From contig JAMWET010002880.1 in assembly GCA_024036415.1 (NCBI GenBank), forward strand, positions 151,800 through 215,799: a stretch of DNA of 64,000 bases, in the 5' to 3' direction. Both the position numbers and the translations under genes were made by a program. The notes under the pieces are model-generated. The model saw nothing but the letters and a program-made list of their open reading frames with translations. It did no database searches and had not been told where the DNA came from. Positions 1 through 17,910 of this stretch are shown here, piece after piece (positions within the stretch are counted from its first letter, which is position 1; each line of letters opens with the position of its first letter). This DNA is from Prochilodus magdalenae. Lineage: Eukaryota; Chordata; Actinopteri; Characiformes; Prochilodontidae.

Positions 1-594
1 TAACTGATTCTCTTTGTTGATGTGGAGAGCTGAGTACATTTATGACAGGCAATGATATTTTGGGGCAGTGAGAAAAGGGAAGGCTCTCAGATGTATTTTT
101 CTTTTTGTTGTCTTACCAAAGAGGCATTCATTAGAATGTAAATCTTTAAATTGATTTAAATAGCTCCTGTTCAACATTTAGTGACTTGTAAACTTACTGG
201 GGCATTCATAGAGATCCTCTGGCAAGTGGATAGTCAGTTAAATAAGTTCATACTCTGTAATGGCATTTTATTAGTCAGCAATTTACTAACACTGGGAAAT
301 GTACACAGATTACACTGATACTTGACTAAAAGCGGTTTTGCCACTGGCAGCTCTTAGTGAAGTTTGAAACTGGAAACAAGAACCCCATTCATAGTTATGC
401 TGGCTTTTTTTTTTAAACATCATCAGTACCACATGTGTAAAGATTTGTATCATTGCAAATTAAAGTATTTGTTGTCTAATCTAAATCTTAACGCAGCATA
501 AAATCAAAGAACGTATGATGCAATGGTAAATCATAAATCCTTTGACTTTCACTCTGCTGTTATCCCAGTCAGAGTGCTGGAGGCGGGGCTTGAG
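1..594. other. upstream intergenic sequence, nothing recognised
   Basis: AT-rich sequence with no convincing ORF, RNA gene or repeat. It lies upstream of the first promoter module and may contain distal regulatory sequence, but no site can be supported. Confidence 0.5.
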
Positions 595-809
595 TGAGTA
601 CAGGTGGTGGTCCACATGTTTGGGTTATCGAGTGGTTGAAGCGTGGAGTCGCTCCAGGCCAAGGGGTGGCGCTAATTCTGTACCTATAACTTTCTCCAAC
701 TGCTCTAAAGTGGAAAAGCAGGAGATCGTGTTGTGGTTAGCAGGCCCCGCCTCCTCCGCGCTCAGACAGTGTTGTCGGAGGAGCAGAAACCAGAGCTGAA
801 CTATTGAAG
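595..809 (+). promoter_or_regulatory. promoter / non-coding first exon module, copy 1
   Basis: First of ten related GC-rich blocks in the window. It contains the shared core CCAAGGGGTGGCGCTAATT around 657-676, a CCCCGCCTCCTCC GC box and the first-exon 3' end CTATTGAAG followed by the donor GTAGGAAG (exon ends at 809). A GGCGGGGC box lies just upstream. There is no ATG in the exon part, so it should be 5' UTR. It serves the zinc-finger exon at 2038-3072, about 1.1 kb downstream. The transcription start is not fixed by sequence alone. Confidence 0.7.
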
Positions 810-1589
810 GTAGGAAGCTGTCCGACACTTAACACTCAGTGTTCTTCATTCACTCTGAGACACACAGCTGGAGACACATCTGAGTTCTGAGAATAAGATC
901 GGATGGGTTTAAATAGATTAGACACACAGAAGCAGCTTCATTCACACCAGAGCTGAGTAATGGGAGCTGCTGCTGGACACATTACCACTTCTTAAATGAA
1001 CTTGGTCCAGAGAAAGCTATGGTGGTGGTTCTATATCTGTTTATATCTGGTTTGTTCTCTGCATGGTTTTAACTGGCATTTGTGGAGCAGTGATGAACTG
1101 TGGGAATTGTGCCTGATCACTTGCAGTGACTGCACTCCTGACTCGTGGGGGTTATTGTTAATGTAGTCCTGTCTGCAGGTCTGAAGATCACAACCATCCA
1201 GTACTGCTCCTGGTTCTTGTCCCTTGCATACAGAGATTATATCTTAAAGTGAATGTGGATGTATTTTGGAAGTTAATGTGGGCTCAAGCGCCGTTACGTT
1301 ATTATTACAGGTGACATACATACGTCAATGAATACATATGTCAATGGAATTGACTGAAGACTTGTATACCTTAGCCAAAGAATAATATTTAGAAATAAAT
1401 TAAATACTTTTATTCTTGTAATTTACAAAAGAACAATTCAATGAGTTATCCAATGACGATTTATTGGATCATATTTCCTGACATTGAAAAGAGAAGCAGA
1501 ATCACTAAACTACAGGAGTTTAAATTCAAAGGACATGCATACAGATCCTGATGTAAATGAGTAAATAATGTATCACTTTAGCATGTTTG

Positions 1590-1800
1590 ACAGTCTTTGA
1601 GTCTCTTCCTAGTTGGCCATTCTTGGTACACTTCCAATGGGAGGTGGCCATATGAAACTGAATCAGATGAAAAGTCCCAAAGCTCATGACCATAGGTGAG
1701 GGTGGAGATCTAGACCAAGCAGTAAATGGAGAGCTTGGCCTTATAGCTAGACCCCCTCTTCACCACCCTGGTCCAGTACAGTGGTTTTACACATTACTGC
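1590..1800 (-). mobile_element. decayed non-LTR retrotransposon fragment (reverse transcriptase C-terminus)
   Basis: On the minus strand one frame reads KLSIYCLV, a stop, then ISTLTYGHELWD. This matches the conserved C-terminal stretch of fish LINE reverse transcriptases (…LSIYxSI…TLTYGHELW). Frames shift on both sides and only about 200 bases remain. It lies in intron 1 of the first zinc-finger gene. The clade was not assigned. Confidence 0.5.
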
Positions 1801-1928
1801 TATCACCTGCAGACACCTGCAGCAATGATATAATTTGAATATTCATTATTTGAATCAGGCAACATTTTTTTGCATTTCCCAATGGGTTTACAATATCTTG
1901 TTTATTTTTATTATTACAGGAAAGAACA

Positions 1929-3072
<1,144 letters not shown>

Positions 3073-4639
3073 TAAGTGTACCCTTAACATTTCAGGAGTA
3101 GATATGTCCAAGGCATGGGGCTTTGAGCCCAGAATTGTTTGAACATACTAAAACATGAACATACAATGAAAAAAAATTTAAACACAGCTAAATTGATGGT
3201 ACACATTCTTCCCAAATTAGTTTCATACACATTATATATGGAAATCAATCCAAAAGCTCCATGTTCAATAGTAAGAGGTTCTTTATGTTCGTATTTAGAA
3301 TGTCTACGCTAGCATAGAGTTTCTATGGCAGCAATGGATGTTTTGACAAAATAACACTGTATGCATGGTTCCTTGAATCTCTCGAGGTTTTGATTTCTAC
3401 ATATGAACTAGTTAATTTGCTGGCTATCAAAGTAGGACTTAGTCTTCCCGTTAATCCTAAGGTGTTTTCCGAAGTGTTCAGAGTGTTCTTGTTCAGGACT
3501 GTGTGATGCAGAGATGGCCCTGAAGATTGCGACAGGGAAGATTACAACAACTGTTGTAACAACAAGTGACTCTTCGTTGAGTTTATACTCAGTTTATGGA
3601 CAGTATTTTTATCAGCTAAATCTCACCAGTGGCTGTTTAGCGGTGTTCCTAAAGCAGTCCAGTTCTGCATTATAATAGTTTTGTAATTTGTTCATCAGTT
3701 GTATGATGACTCAGTATGTGTATGCAGCTCTGTAGGTAGATGGTCTAATTTACATATACTTTGCATTAAATATATAACTTCTTTTACCAGGTCTGTTAGA
3801 CCTTAAAGCTTTTGTCTTTGCATGTGACGGTAATGTGTTTAGTCAAACAAGTTACCTTGTAAGATTAGGGCTTTTGTTACATAATATTCAGAATCACTTT
3901 ATTTCATTAAGTGTGTTTAACATACAAGGCATCTTTCAAAGTGAATGGACACATATGACCTACCACACACCAGACTTTAAAATCCCCTCTCTGGCCCAGT
4001 TCCTTTATGAATAGTGGCAGATCCAGCTTCCTCTTTCAAAGTAACTGAAGCTGAAGTTACTTTGCACTTAGTGGGAACTTAGAAGTGTAAAGCAGTCCTT
4101 ACAGGGGATACACATAAAATACACCCCCAATTCTGCTCTTCAAACCAGCACCCTTTGATTTAGTCTCCAATAAAGCAAAAATAAAATTATTTCCCCCACC
4201 ATGCTACAATGTTTAAAGTGACACATCAGACTGTTGGTGCACATCCTGTCTCTGCATTTTTACTCTGGACAATCTGTGCACAAATGAGATGAATGTCAAC
4301 CAATTAGATTGATAAAATGTGTCAATATAACTGATATAACACTGGAAAACACACTGAGCAGAAAATACAATGGTAAATAATAGTACATACATGTTTTTAT
4401 TTTATAAGATTTAAAACAAAAAAATTGTTTGAATGCTTTATGGTCCTACACACACTTTCCCTTCAAAACACAATCTGGTGCGTTTTTGCAGTGTACCCCT
4501 CAATTGTTATTGATGGTAAGTAATTTTACTTGCTTGATGGAAATACATGAACTTAATATAAAAAAAATATATATATATACATTAATGAAAATAAAAAAAT
4601 ACAAACTCCACTCCAAAATAAGATCTCCATATCTCTGTA
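3073..4639. other. 3' flank of first zinc-finger gene
   Basis: No gene is seen. The stretch resembles the 3' flanks of the other zinc-finger genes in part (a 'trouble-free' region of short AT-rich blocks), so it probably holds the 3' UTR. No polyadenylation signal close to the stop stands out. AATAAA near 4170 is the clearest candidate but is far away. Confidence 0.4.
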
Positions 4640-4835
4640 TTATTACTGTTACACTGTGAGCTCGATTTATATGTGTATTTTATTTATATTTCTCTGTACT
4701 TTTTGTATATAGATCTTATTTATTATTTGTATATTTCCTGACACTTCAGTTCTTTCATCTGTGCTGCTGTAACATTGCAAATTTCCCCACAGTGGGATTA
4801 ATAAAGGATTATTTTATTTTATCTAATCTTATTCT
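4640..4835 (+). mobile_element. 3' tail of a truncated LINE-type element
   Basis: The segment ends in CAAATTTCCCCACAGTGGG, then ATTAATAAAGGATT and a short TTATTTTAT-type repeat. This is the usual 3' terminus of fish L2/CR1-group LINEs (TTTCCCC…GGGATTAATAAAG plus simple repeat). No coding part remains. The 5' limit is uncertain. Confidence 0.45.
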
Positions 4836-5408
4836 CAGTGTTATGATGACCTCTACAGGCGGCAGGTTGTAATTGCGACATTAATGCGGAACTGGAAGTC
4901 TGTACTGGTCGTGTTTGGTGTTTGTTTCTAATCTTATATTGAAGTAATAGCGCATGGAATGTGATTAGCACAGCTTCCAGATGATCCTCTCCTGCTGAAA
5001 ACCGAGCACAGCAGTACAGTGAGTGTACAGTCTTCACACCATCACATCTAGTGAGTTGTGTTACCTAGAGCTCTGATTCACGGCACTGTGTGTCCTGCTA
5101 TGCTAGCTCATCCTGAGGAGCCCCGTCTGTGTATGTATGAGCACACAGAGTAGATTAAGAAAAGAGCCTAACGGTAATGAAGGAGAGAGTGAAGGGAGTC
5201 AGGAGGAGATCCACCGAAGAACAGAACAGCTGCAGCTCGGATAACTGATTACTATTACTGACAGCCCTTTAAATCTCTGACAGTGCATTTTCTAAATGGT
5301 ACTGAACAAACTACTGTCGTTATAATTGGTCAGGTTTCCTGATCTTCCCCTTTTCTCCGAGTACACTGGATATAGAATAAGCTGAATCACTGCAGCAGGC
5401 TGATGAAG
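4836..5408 (+). promoter_or_regulatory. possible unrelated promoter / first exon of the second zinc-finger gene
   Basis: The gene at 6.8 kb lacks an upstream copy of the cluster module. This CpG-bearing stretch ends in CTGATGAAG followed by a strong donor GTAAGGCACC (5408/5409), which resembles the CTATTGAAG/GTAGGAAG exon end of the module. It is the best candidate for exon 1. The inference rests only on position and the donor. Confidence 0.3.
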
Positions 5409-6623
5409 GTAAGGCACCGTCTTCAAAAGTGCGACTACTATTTAAAAACGCACAGCATCCACACAGAGAAAGAGGCTGTTGGTGTTAATTGTAAAGACCT
5501 GAAACCTACTGAAATAGATGATGTAATAATGAATACCTATGGATGTTTCATTTAAGCAGGTTTAACTGTCTACATGTGCATGTAGTGAACATCTAGGTGA
5601 CATTGTTACAGCAATACAACACATTCAGGTAACCATCATAAATGTTACCATCATAACTTGTGGAATTGTTGCAAGCTTATTAAACCATTATTTAAAAACT
5701 GCTGCTACTATGAGAAAGATATGTGGCATAGAGTGGAAAATAACGATGTGTTATTATTGTTCATGTTAGTTACTGATTTTCACATCATCTGTGTATCCAC
5801 TGTTCAGTGAATTTAAGGGAGGGGTATGAACACGACTTGTTTTTAAAAAGTAGTGTAATATTAATGTAATGTAACACCATGTAATATTAAATAAACAGTA
5901 CCTGTGAACAGTTGTCCGGCTCTGAATGTGGTTTAGTCACCAAGCAGCTCATTAACACTAATAGTATAATGGCCAGAAATCAGTGGGAAATATTGCTCAT
6001 GTTGGTAATTATTGCTTCTGCATATAAACCATAATGATGATAGGGTGGCCATACTGTGTATGATATTTTGCATAGCAATATAGCATCAGTACATGGGTTT
6101 CAGGTATCAGTATTTTATTATATAAGATTAAAATGGTCACCAAATAGTCAGCAGGCAGAAAAATGTAATGGGCCCCAGTCAATTACATGTTTAGGCATAA
6201 GGCTGGTACATACAAGGCCCTTACTGGGGTGATAAGGCAATGTAATCCTACTGGGCGCCATACTGGTCTTCCACACCATGTGGAGAGACACTATTTCTCT
6301 ATGCGTAGCTCAATAAATATTGTCCGTATCAGTCTAAATGTAGACTTACTTTTTGGGCAGCTATTCTTTAGACTGTATTGAGTGTATATCTGAAAAATGC
6401 AATTGAGCTATATTCTGTTACTCAGTGCACTCTTATGCTATTCAACAAACTACAGTGTTAGAAAGATGAACGACTGAAATGAGTTTCAATGTCTACTTGA
6501 TCAATTTGGTGATTGGGCGATTTGGCTTTTCCACACCAGCTGGCAGTTGTTGTAAATATGGTGTTCATGATTTAGTTCAGGCTATATTTGTAGCATTTCA
6601 CATTGACTTTTCTTTCCTTCCAG
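5409..6623 (+). other. putative intron 1 of second zinc-finger gene
   Basis: AT-rich with no coding or repeat content recognised. It ends with the pyrimidine-rich acceptor TTTCTTTCCTTCCAG at 6609-6623. Confidence 0.4.
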
Positions 6624-6740
6624 AAATGAATGTCATTCTGCTTCAAGACCTGTCCTGCTCCTAGTGTCCGCTGTCCTGCACCGCTAACATTAGCATCCCC
6701 AAAGCACATTATGACGTTTCAGCAAGGGGGATGTTGTTGA

Positions 6741-7460
<720 letters not shown>

Positions 7461-8999
7461 CACTTTCCAGAGCGAGGGGAGATCTTCAGGCTTTCAAAGA
7501 CTGTCAAGAGACACAGGTGCACAGTGGTGGAAACAGACAGTAATGCCTGGAACCTTAACGCCATGCTGAGAGTCTGGAGGGGACTGTGCATCCAGCTAAG
7601 ATAGATCTGTTTTACACAGTTTCTGAAGCTTGAGCGAAAAATGAATTATTATGCCCTGCGCTAAACGCCAGCTCAAGCCAACTGCCCATGCAGGTACTAT
7701 GTTAGGAGGTGCTAAGGGGTCCTCAAGCAGTGCTGTGAAAATCTTTCAGTGCCCTTATAAGCACATCTTGTGTAAAATATCATTTGCATGTTTATATAAA
7801 TTATATATAAGCTAATTTGCATGTTCAGATAAATTATATGAGGGTCATTAGGATAAGAGCCCAAATCTTTTCCACCTTCTACGAGATTACATTCCTCTGT
7901 CTACCTGGAACACACAGCCAAACACTAAAAACAAACACTACACTGCTGGTACAGGGCATTGCTAAAACACTGCTTAGATGTGCGTATAACTATTCAAATA
8001 ATGGATCAAGTCTTCTCCGCACTAATGTCGGTGTGTAGCTAGACTATGTAAATAATTCTCACATATTCTTATTGACACTGCAGCAGCAGCCATATGAACA
8101 GCTCCCCATTACCCCCTTAGAGTTGAGATGGTAAAGATAGTTCAGGCAGGTGGTACCTGTGAATTGGTTTGGCATTATACCTTTGCCACTCGTAGACATG
8201 TTGGATCTTTGTCCTCAATAAATAAACAAGAAAAAATGTTTGTCTCATTTGTTTAGTTTGGTTCTCCTTGTTTACTTTATAGGATGAAAATCTGATTATG
8301 TTTTAGCCAAACTTAAACCAAAAAAAAAATCTAAAGTGTTCACAACCTTCAAGCACCAGCAGTCATATTAGTATATCATGACCGCCTACCTAATAGTGGG
8401 AAATTACCACCCTTGGCTCAGGTGGCACTAGTGAGATGCCATTGTATTAGGTGATGGTACCATTACCATCAGGCAAGAATGTCAACTTATATGATCTCAT
8501 AGGATTGCCAGATACCCATTGGCATTCAGAGATTTATGCTGTGGTGTTACTGGTTCAATGTCATGCCAGGAAAACATTCCATAGACATGTAGGCTGACAC
8601 CACTATGTTGCATTTGACCCACGGTTATCTCTTGGAGGTAGTAAAAACCACAATCCATCCACCTCATTCCTCAATTTCATGTTTCGCCATTTTCACTGAG
8701 CACTGCAACAACGAATAGCAAAAGGGTCAAAAATGTATTTTCCCTAAATGTAACTGCTATCATTATTAAAACACAGATTTGCACCCTTCTTGAAATTCTT
8801 TGCTTTCCCTTGATATTGTATTGTTGGATGCTTTTTGTGCACAACTTGAACATCTGGATAAGCAGGGAGTGAAGATGCCAGAGTATCAGGAGTTCCACAG
8901 GTTGTTTCAGTCCGACTTGTAGCCACCTTGAGTTTTTATCTTTGAAGTTTTCTTGAAGTTTCTCTCCCAATTCATCTTAGAAATTAGCACCTCAGTTCT
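7461..8999. other. 3' flank of second zinc-finger gene
   Basis: Begins with the untranslated relic of the terminal finger (to about 7540). A candidate polyadenylation signal AATAAATAAA lies at 8217. No other gene is supported. Confidence 0.45.
8372..8640. mobile_element. possible very old DNA-transposon remnant
   Basis: Starts with ATGACCGCCTACCTAATAGTG, close to the terminal repeat of a common fish Tc1-like family (ATGACCACCTACCTAATA…). Scattered inner matches follow (ATGCCAGGAAAACATTCC). It is too degraded for a firm call. Confidence 0.3.
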
Positions 9000-9198
9000 T
9001 CCGCCCGTTTCCGTGACAGCGTGGTTCCAGCGTGAAGCCGCTCCAGGCCAGGTGGTGGCGCTAATTCTGTACCTATACTTTTCTCCAACTGCTCTAAAGT
9101 GGAGAAGCAGAAGATCGTGTTGTGGTCAGCAGTCCCCGCCTCCTCCGCGCTCAGACAGTGTTGTTGGAGGAGCAGAAACCAGAGCTGAACTATTGAAG
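9000..9198 (+). promoter_or_regulatory. promoter / non-coding first exon module, copy 2
   Basis: Near-consensus copy: CCGCTCCAGGCCAGGTGG then TGGCGCTAATTCTG, the GC box CCCCGCCTCCTCC, and an exon end TATTGAAG with donor GTAAGAAG at 9198/9199. The first part of intron 1 (to about 9560) is also shared with the copies at 24.0, 32.3, 46.0 and 58.1 kb. It serves the zinc-finger exon at 12.5 kb across a 3.2-kb intron. Confidence 0.75.
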
Positions 9199-13328
<4,130 letters not shown>

Positions 13329-14322
13329 TTATAACTCTAATACATTCTGGAAGTTAGGAGGCAGTGAATGGTGCCTCCAGCTCCAACTTAAAATACAGAT
13401 TGTTGTTTCTAACACATTAACATAAAATGAAATATTATTTCATTAAAAATATTAACAATGTGGTGAAAACACGTAAGAAGCTCCACATAATAAGGAAGTC
13501 TTTGCTAGTGGTATTTAATTTAGTATATCATACCTAGATATATAGCTTTTTTGATGCAGTGTTATATCTTTTGACAAACATTTGACAGTGTGCTTCCTCA
13601 ACACATTAATCAGTTAATTTGCATTATAGTTATATAGGTGCCTCTTGGTCTTCTCCAGTCACTCTTTGGGAGAAGTTTTCTGGAGGTTTGGAGAGTTCTT
13701 ATTGAGGCTTTTGAAAAAGGAGATTTGACCCTGAAGACTGCAACAGGCATGTTTTTGCTCAGTAGAGCGGAACTGAACAGCTTTGTGAAGAAGACATAGT
13801 AGAATGAAGGACTTCAAGACATCAAGACACTGACTGAAGAACTGATGACCTCTCTTTAGTATGGCCTATGCATGCCTGTCCTGTGAAGCATAAACTTGCA
13901 CACAAGCCAACTTACCATTACAGAGTTCAGAGACTTTAAGGACTGTTCATGTTTTTTTTCTGATGCTAGGATAATCGCTGTTCCTTGAGAAGGGTGCTGT
14001 GACATGTTATAAGGACTTGTTTATGGTCATCTCAAATCTCTTCTACCACACATACTCATCCTCTGTAGAATAGCTGCTCCCAGAAAGAGGTGTTTTAAAC
14101 CCACAATGTCAAACCCTCCATTGTTTTGGGGGGTGGTCAAGGCCAACACTAGAGAGAACTCTTTCACCAGTCCAGATTTAGTAACTCCACAGATCTTTCT
14201 AAAGTCAGAACGAGTGATGATCAGAATACTATAGCACAACACTTATAAAACTCTGTTTGAGTGAGCTTGTCATTAATGTGAGATAATCTATTCTGTCTAT
14301 GTACAGCCGGCATGCAACAAAG
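13329..14322. other. 3' flank of third zinc-finger gene
   Basis: Contains blocks shared with other paralogue 3' flanks, for example CATGCATGCC/TGTCCTGTG near 13870, and GAGAAGG…GCTGTGACAT near 13990. These also occur near 31380 and 48430-48570, so the 3' UTR was copied with the gene. Confidence 0.5.
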
Positions 14323-14324
14323 TA

Positions 14325-15718
14325 CACACGTGGACAAAATTGTTGGTACCCCTCGGTTAATGAAAGAAAACCCCACAATAGTAACAGAAATAACTTTAAT
14401 CTGACAAAAGTAATAATAAATAAAAATTCTATGAAAATGAACAAATGAAAGTCAGACATTGCTTTTCAACCATGCATCAACAGAATTATTTAAAAAAATA
14501 AACTCCTGAAACAGGCCTGGACAGAAATGATGGCACCCTTAATATTTTGTTGCACAACCTTTTGAGGCAATCACTGCAATAAAAACGATTCCTGTACCTG
14601 TCAGTGAGACTCCTGCACCTCTCATCAGGTACTTTGGCCCACTCCTCATGAGCAAACTGCTCCAGTTGTCTCAGGTTTGAAGGGTGCCTTTTCCAGACAG
14701 CATGTTTCAGCTCCTTCCAAAGATGCTCAGTAGGATTTAGGTCAGGGCTCATAGAAGGCCACTAAAGAAAAGTCCAGTGTTCTCCTCTGAGCCATTCTTG
14801 GTTGTTTTAGATGTATGTTTTGGGTCATTATCCTGTTGCAAGACCCATGACCTGCGACTGAGACCAAGCTTTCTGACACTGGGCAGCACACTTCTCTCAG
14901 AATTTCTTGATAGTCTTGAGATTTCATTGTACCCTGCACAGATTCAAGACACCCTGTGCCAGATGCAGCAAAGCATCCTCAGAACATAACAGAGCCTCCT
15001 CCATGTTTCACAGTAGGTACAGTGTTCTTTTCCTGATGTGCTTCATTTCGCCGTCTGTGAACATAGAGCTAATGTGCCTTGCCAAAAAGTTCCATTTTTG
15101 TCTCGTCTGTCCATAGGACATTCTCCCAGAAGCTCTGTGGCTTGTCAACATGTAGTTTGGCAAATTCCAGTCTGGCTTTTTTATGTTTTATTTTCAACAA
15201 TGGTGTCCTCCTTGGTCATCTCCCATCAAGTCCACTTTGGCTCAAACATGGACGGATGGTGCGATCTCACACTGTTCCTTGAGCTTGAAGTTCACCTTTA
15301 ATCTCTTTAGAAGTTTTTCTTGGCTCTTTTGTTACCATTCGTATTATCTGTCTCTTTGATTTGTCATCAATTTTCCTCCTGCGACCACGTCCAGGGAGCC
15401 CTATATATAGGCCCACTGATTACAAGATTGTAGACACCTGTGATGCTAATTAGTGAACACACCTTGATTTAACATGTTCCTTTGGTCACATTTTTCAGGG
15501 GTACTGTCATTTCTGTCCAGGCTTGTTTCATGAGTTTATTTTTTTAAATAATTTTGTTGAAGCATGGTTGAAAAGCAATGTCTGACTTTCAGTTGTCTAT
15601 TTTCATATAATTTTTATTTATTATTATTTTTGTCAGATTTAAGTTATTTCTGTTACCATTGTGGGTTTTTCTTTGATTAACCAAGGGGTACCAACAATTT
15701 TGTCCACGTGTCCACTGG
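14325..15718 (-). mobile_element. nearly full-length Tc1-like DNA transposon
   Basis: Bounded by TA dinucleotides (14323-14324 and 15719-15720). Long inverted repeats of about 200 bp begin CACGTGGACAAAATTGTTGG at both ends. Inside is a minus-strand transposase relic. Length (1.4 kb) and layout fit the Tc1 group. The left tip appears to have lost a few bases compared with the right. Confidence 0.85.
14540..15400 (-). pseudogene. Tc1-like transposase pseudogene
   Basis: Minus-strand frames read, in order: GRGRRRK (hook-like motif before the catalytic domain), LSQSGLDGR, KARLEFAKLHVDK, WTDETK, KHGGGS, QGTMKSQDYQEILRE, QDNDPKHTSK-like and DLNPTEHLWKELK. The WTDE, DNDPKH and NPTEHLW elements are the DDE catalytic blocks of Tc1 transposases. 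Stops and at least two frameshifts (near 14750 and 14860) separate them, so no functional protein can be made. Confidence 0.8.
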
Positions 15719-16214
15719 TAGTCTGATTAGTTTACTTTTTAGATCATTAAACAGCCCATTATGTTACTTTTTATTGTATTTTATTTAACTACTAATATTT
15801 GTGTAGTTTTGTGCGCTAAACATGGCCACCATTTATTTTACATGACAATTCTCACGCTTCTATATTCCTTAGAATGAAACAAACTATGTTTGGTACTGTG
15901 GCTGTTGCAACACTGATCTGGGATAAGGCAGCTTTTTCTGGATGGCTGTCCTGTATTGTACCTCATTCAGAAAAGCACTCTACGGTAGAACATTCTTTAG
16001 AACTTCAGTATGAGTGGACAGTGCTGTAATAGACTGTGGATATGTATAAACCTGGGGAGTGGATGGACCTTCTTCACTACAGATAACAGATATTATTCAA
16101 ACAAGTTAGCAAACAACAAACACACATTTCCACCACCAATAAAAAAATCAATTTCAGCAAGATTACTGCTCCCACCTCAGTTGTCAGTGTCAGCGAGTGC
16201 TAAACAGTCATAAC

Positions 16215-17105
16215 TTTTTATAATGTTACATCATTATATTACCTAATTACCTCGTTAGCTTTAGCTAGTGATAAAGGCGAATACCTTTCAAGAACACTAC
16301 ATCTTTGTTAGTAAATTACCTCAGATGTTAGCTTTAGCTAGTGGTAAATGGCAAGGACGTTCTAAAACATTACATCTTTGTTAATATATTACCTCAGCTG
16401 TTAGCATTAGCTAGTGTTAAACAGAACTTTTTGGAACATCACATCTTTGGTAAGATATTACCTCAGCTGCTAGCGTTAGCTAGCATTAAACAGAACTTTC
16501 TAGAACATCACATCTTTGGTAATATATTACCTCAGCTGCTAGCGTTAGCTAGTGTTAAACAAAACTTTTTGGAACATAAGATCTTTGTTAATACTGTATA
16601 TTACCTCAGCTGTTACTGTTAGCTAGTATTAAACAGAACTTTCTAGAACATTACATCGTTGTTAATATATTACCTCAGCTGTTAGCATTAGCTAGTGTTA
16701 AACAGAAGTTTCTTGAACACTACATCTTTGGTAATATATTACCTCAGCTGTTAGCGTTAGCTAGTGTTAAACAGAACGTTTTGGAACATCACATCTTTGG
16801 TAAGATATTACCTCAGCTGATAGCGTTAAACAGAACTTTCTAGAACACTACATCTTTGGTAATATATTACCTCAGCTGTTAGCGTTAGCTAGTGTTAAAC
16901 AGAACGTTTTGGAACATCACATCTTTGGTAAGATATTACCTCAGCTGTTAGCGTTAGCTAGTGTTAAACAGAACATTTTGGAACATCACATCTTTGGTAA
17001 GATATTACCTCAGCTGTTAGCGTTAGCTATTGGTAAACAGAACTTTCTAGAACATCACATTTCCGTTAATACATTACCTTAGCTGTTAGCTTTAGCTAAA
17101 GCTAA
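16215..17105. repeat. 69-bp minisatellite, about 12 copies
   Basis: The marker ACCTCAG starts at 16318, 16391, 16460, 16529, 16603, 16672, 16741, 16810, 16869, 16938 and 17007, with a diverged copy at 17076. The usual step is 69 bp (73-74 and 59 also seen). Units carry GTTAGCGTTAGCTAGTGTTA and GAACATCACATCTTTGGTAA. It lies upstream of a broken zinc-finger gene. Confidence 0.9.
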
Positions 17106-17414
17106 AAAAAAAAGCAGTTTGGGCAATTCTGTTGCCAGTGCTGTTGTATTTACCCAGGTGGGAGAACAGTCTGACCCACAGGGCTGAAGTTGGCTGCTTA
17201 TTTGTCAGCTTCTTATTCGAATTCTCTCCTCCCACGTGCTACCTCTGCTTTGTGTTAGTGCTGCAGTAATGCGACTGCTACACCTCGCATACATACAAAT
17301 CAGCATGTGCTGCACATCAGTGAGAGCATTGTCCGTTGTCTGCCCATTAATGTTACCGTAGTATTCATTTTTGGACAGATTGAGAGTTTAGACTTAGATT
17401 TTTTTGTTTTCCAG

Positions 17415-17910
17415 AAATGATCTCCTCCTGCACCTGATGACCTTCTCCTGTAGTTTCCTGCCCAGCTTAAATGTACTCCCTTATATACATGAGGACATTC
17501 CATCAAGAGGAACCTTAAGCTGCTAAAACAGGTTAAATGAACATGGCGTCCAGAAACTGTTCTGGTACACAGGGAACAACGTCTGTTACTGTCCACATGA
17601 ACACATCTCATAGCCCACACAGTCAAAAACAAAAAGGCAGCAAATATATTTTTAAAAAAATCACCACTGCTCCGAGTGTGGGAGGAGATTTAGTCATATG
17701 ACTACTATCAATCTACACCCGTGCATTCACACCAGAATTAAACCATGTTATTGCTCAGCGTGCGAGAAGATCTTTACCCATCAGAGTCATCTCCGATGAC
17801 AGGAGAGACGCTGTATCACTGCTCAGAGTGTGGAAAGAGTTTTATGGCATTCCAGAGATAAAAGAACACACAAGTGCATTAGGAGTAGTGAAGGAAACAG
17901 GCAGTACTGC
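17415..17910 (+). pseudogene. degenerate C2H2 zinc-finger gene exon
   Basis: A normal acceptor (TTTTGTTTTCCAG, ending 17414), the leader with ATG at 17543 (MASRNCSGTQG…NTSHS) and the start of the finger array are recognisable. The leader is out of frame with finger 1 (HCSECGRRFSHMTT…). Finger 2 (YCSACEKIFTHQSHLR) runs into a stop and a deletion. The terminal finger continues in another frame to HKC…SSEG. Only two and a half fingers remain. No promoter module lies upstream; the 69-bp minisatellite does. Confidence 0.85.
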
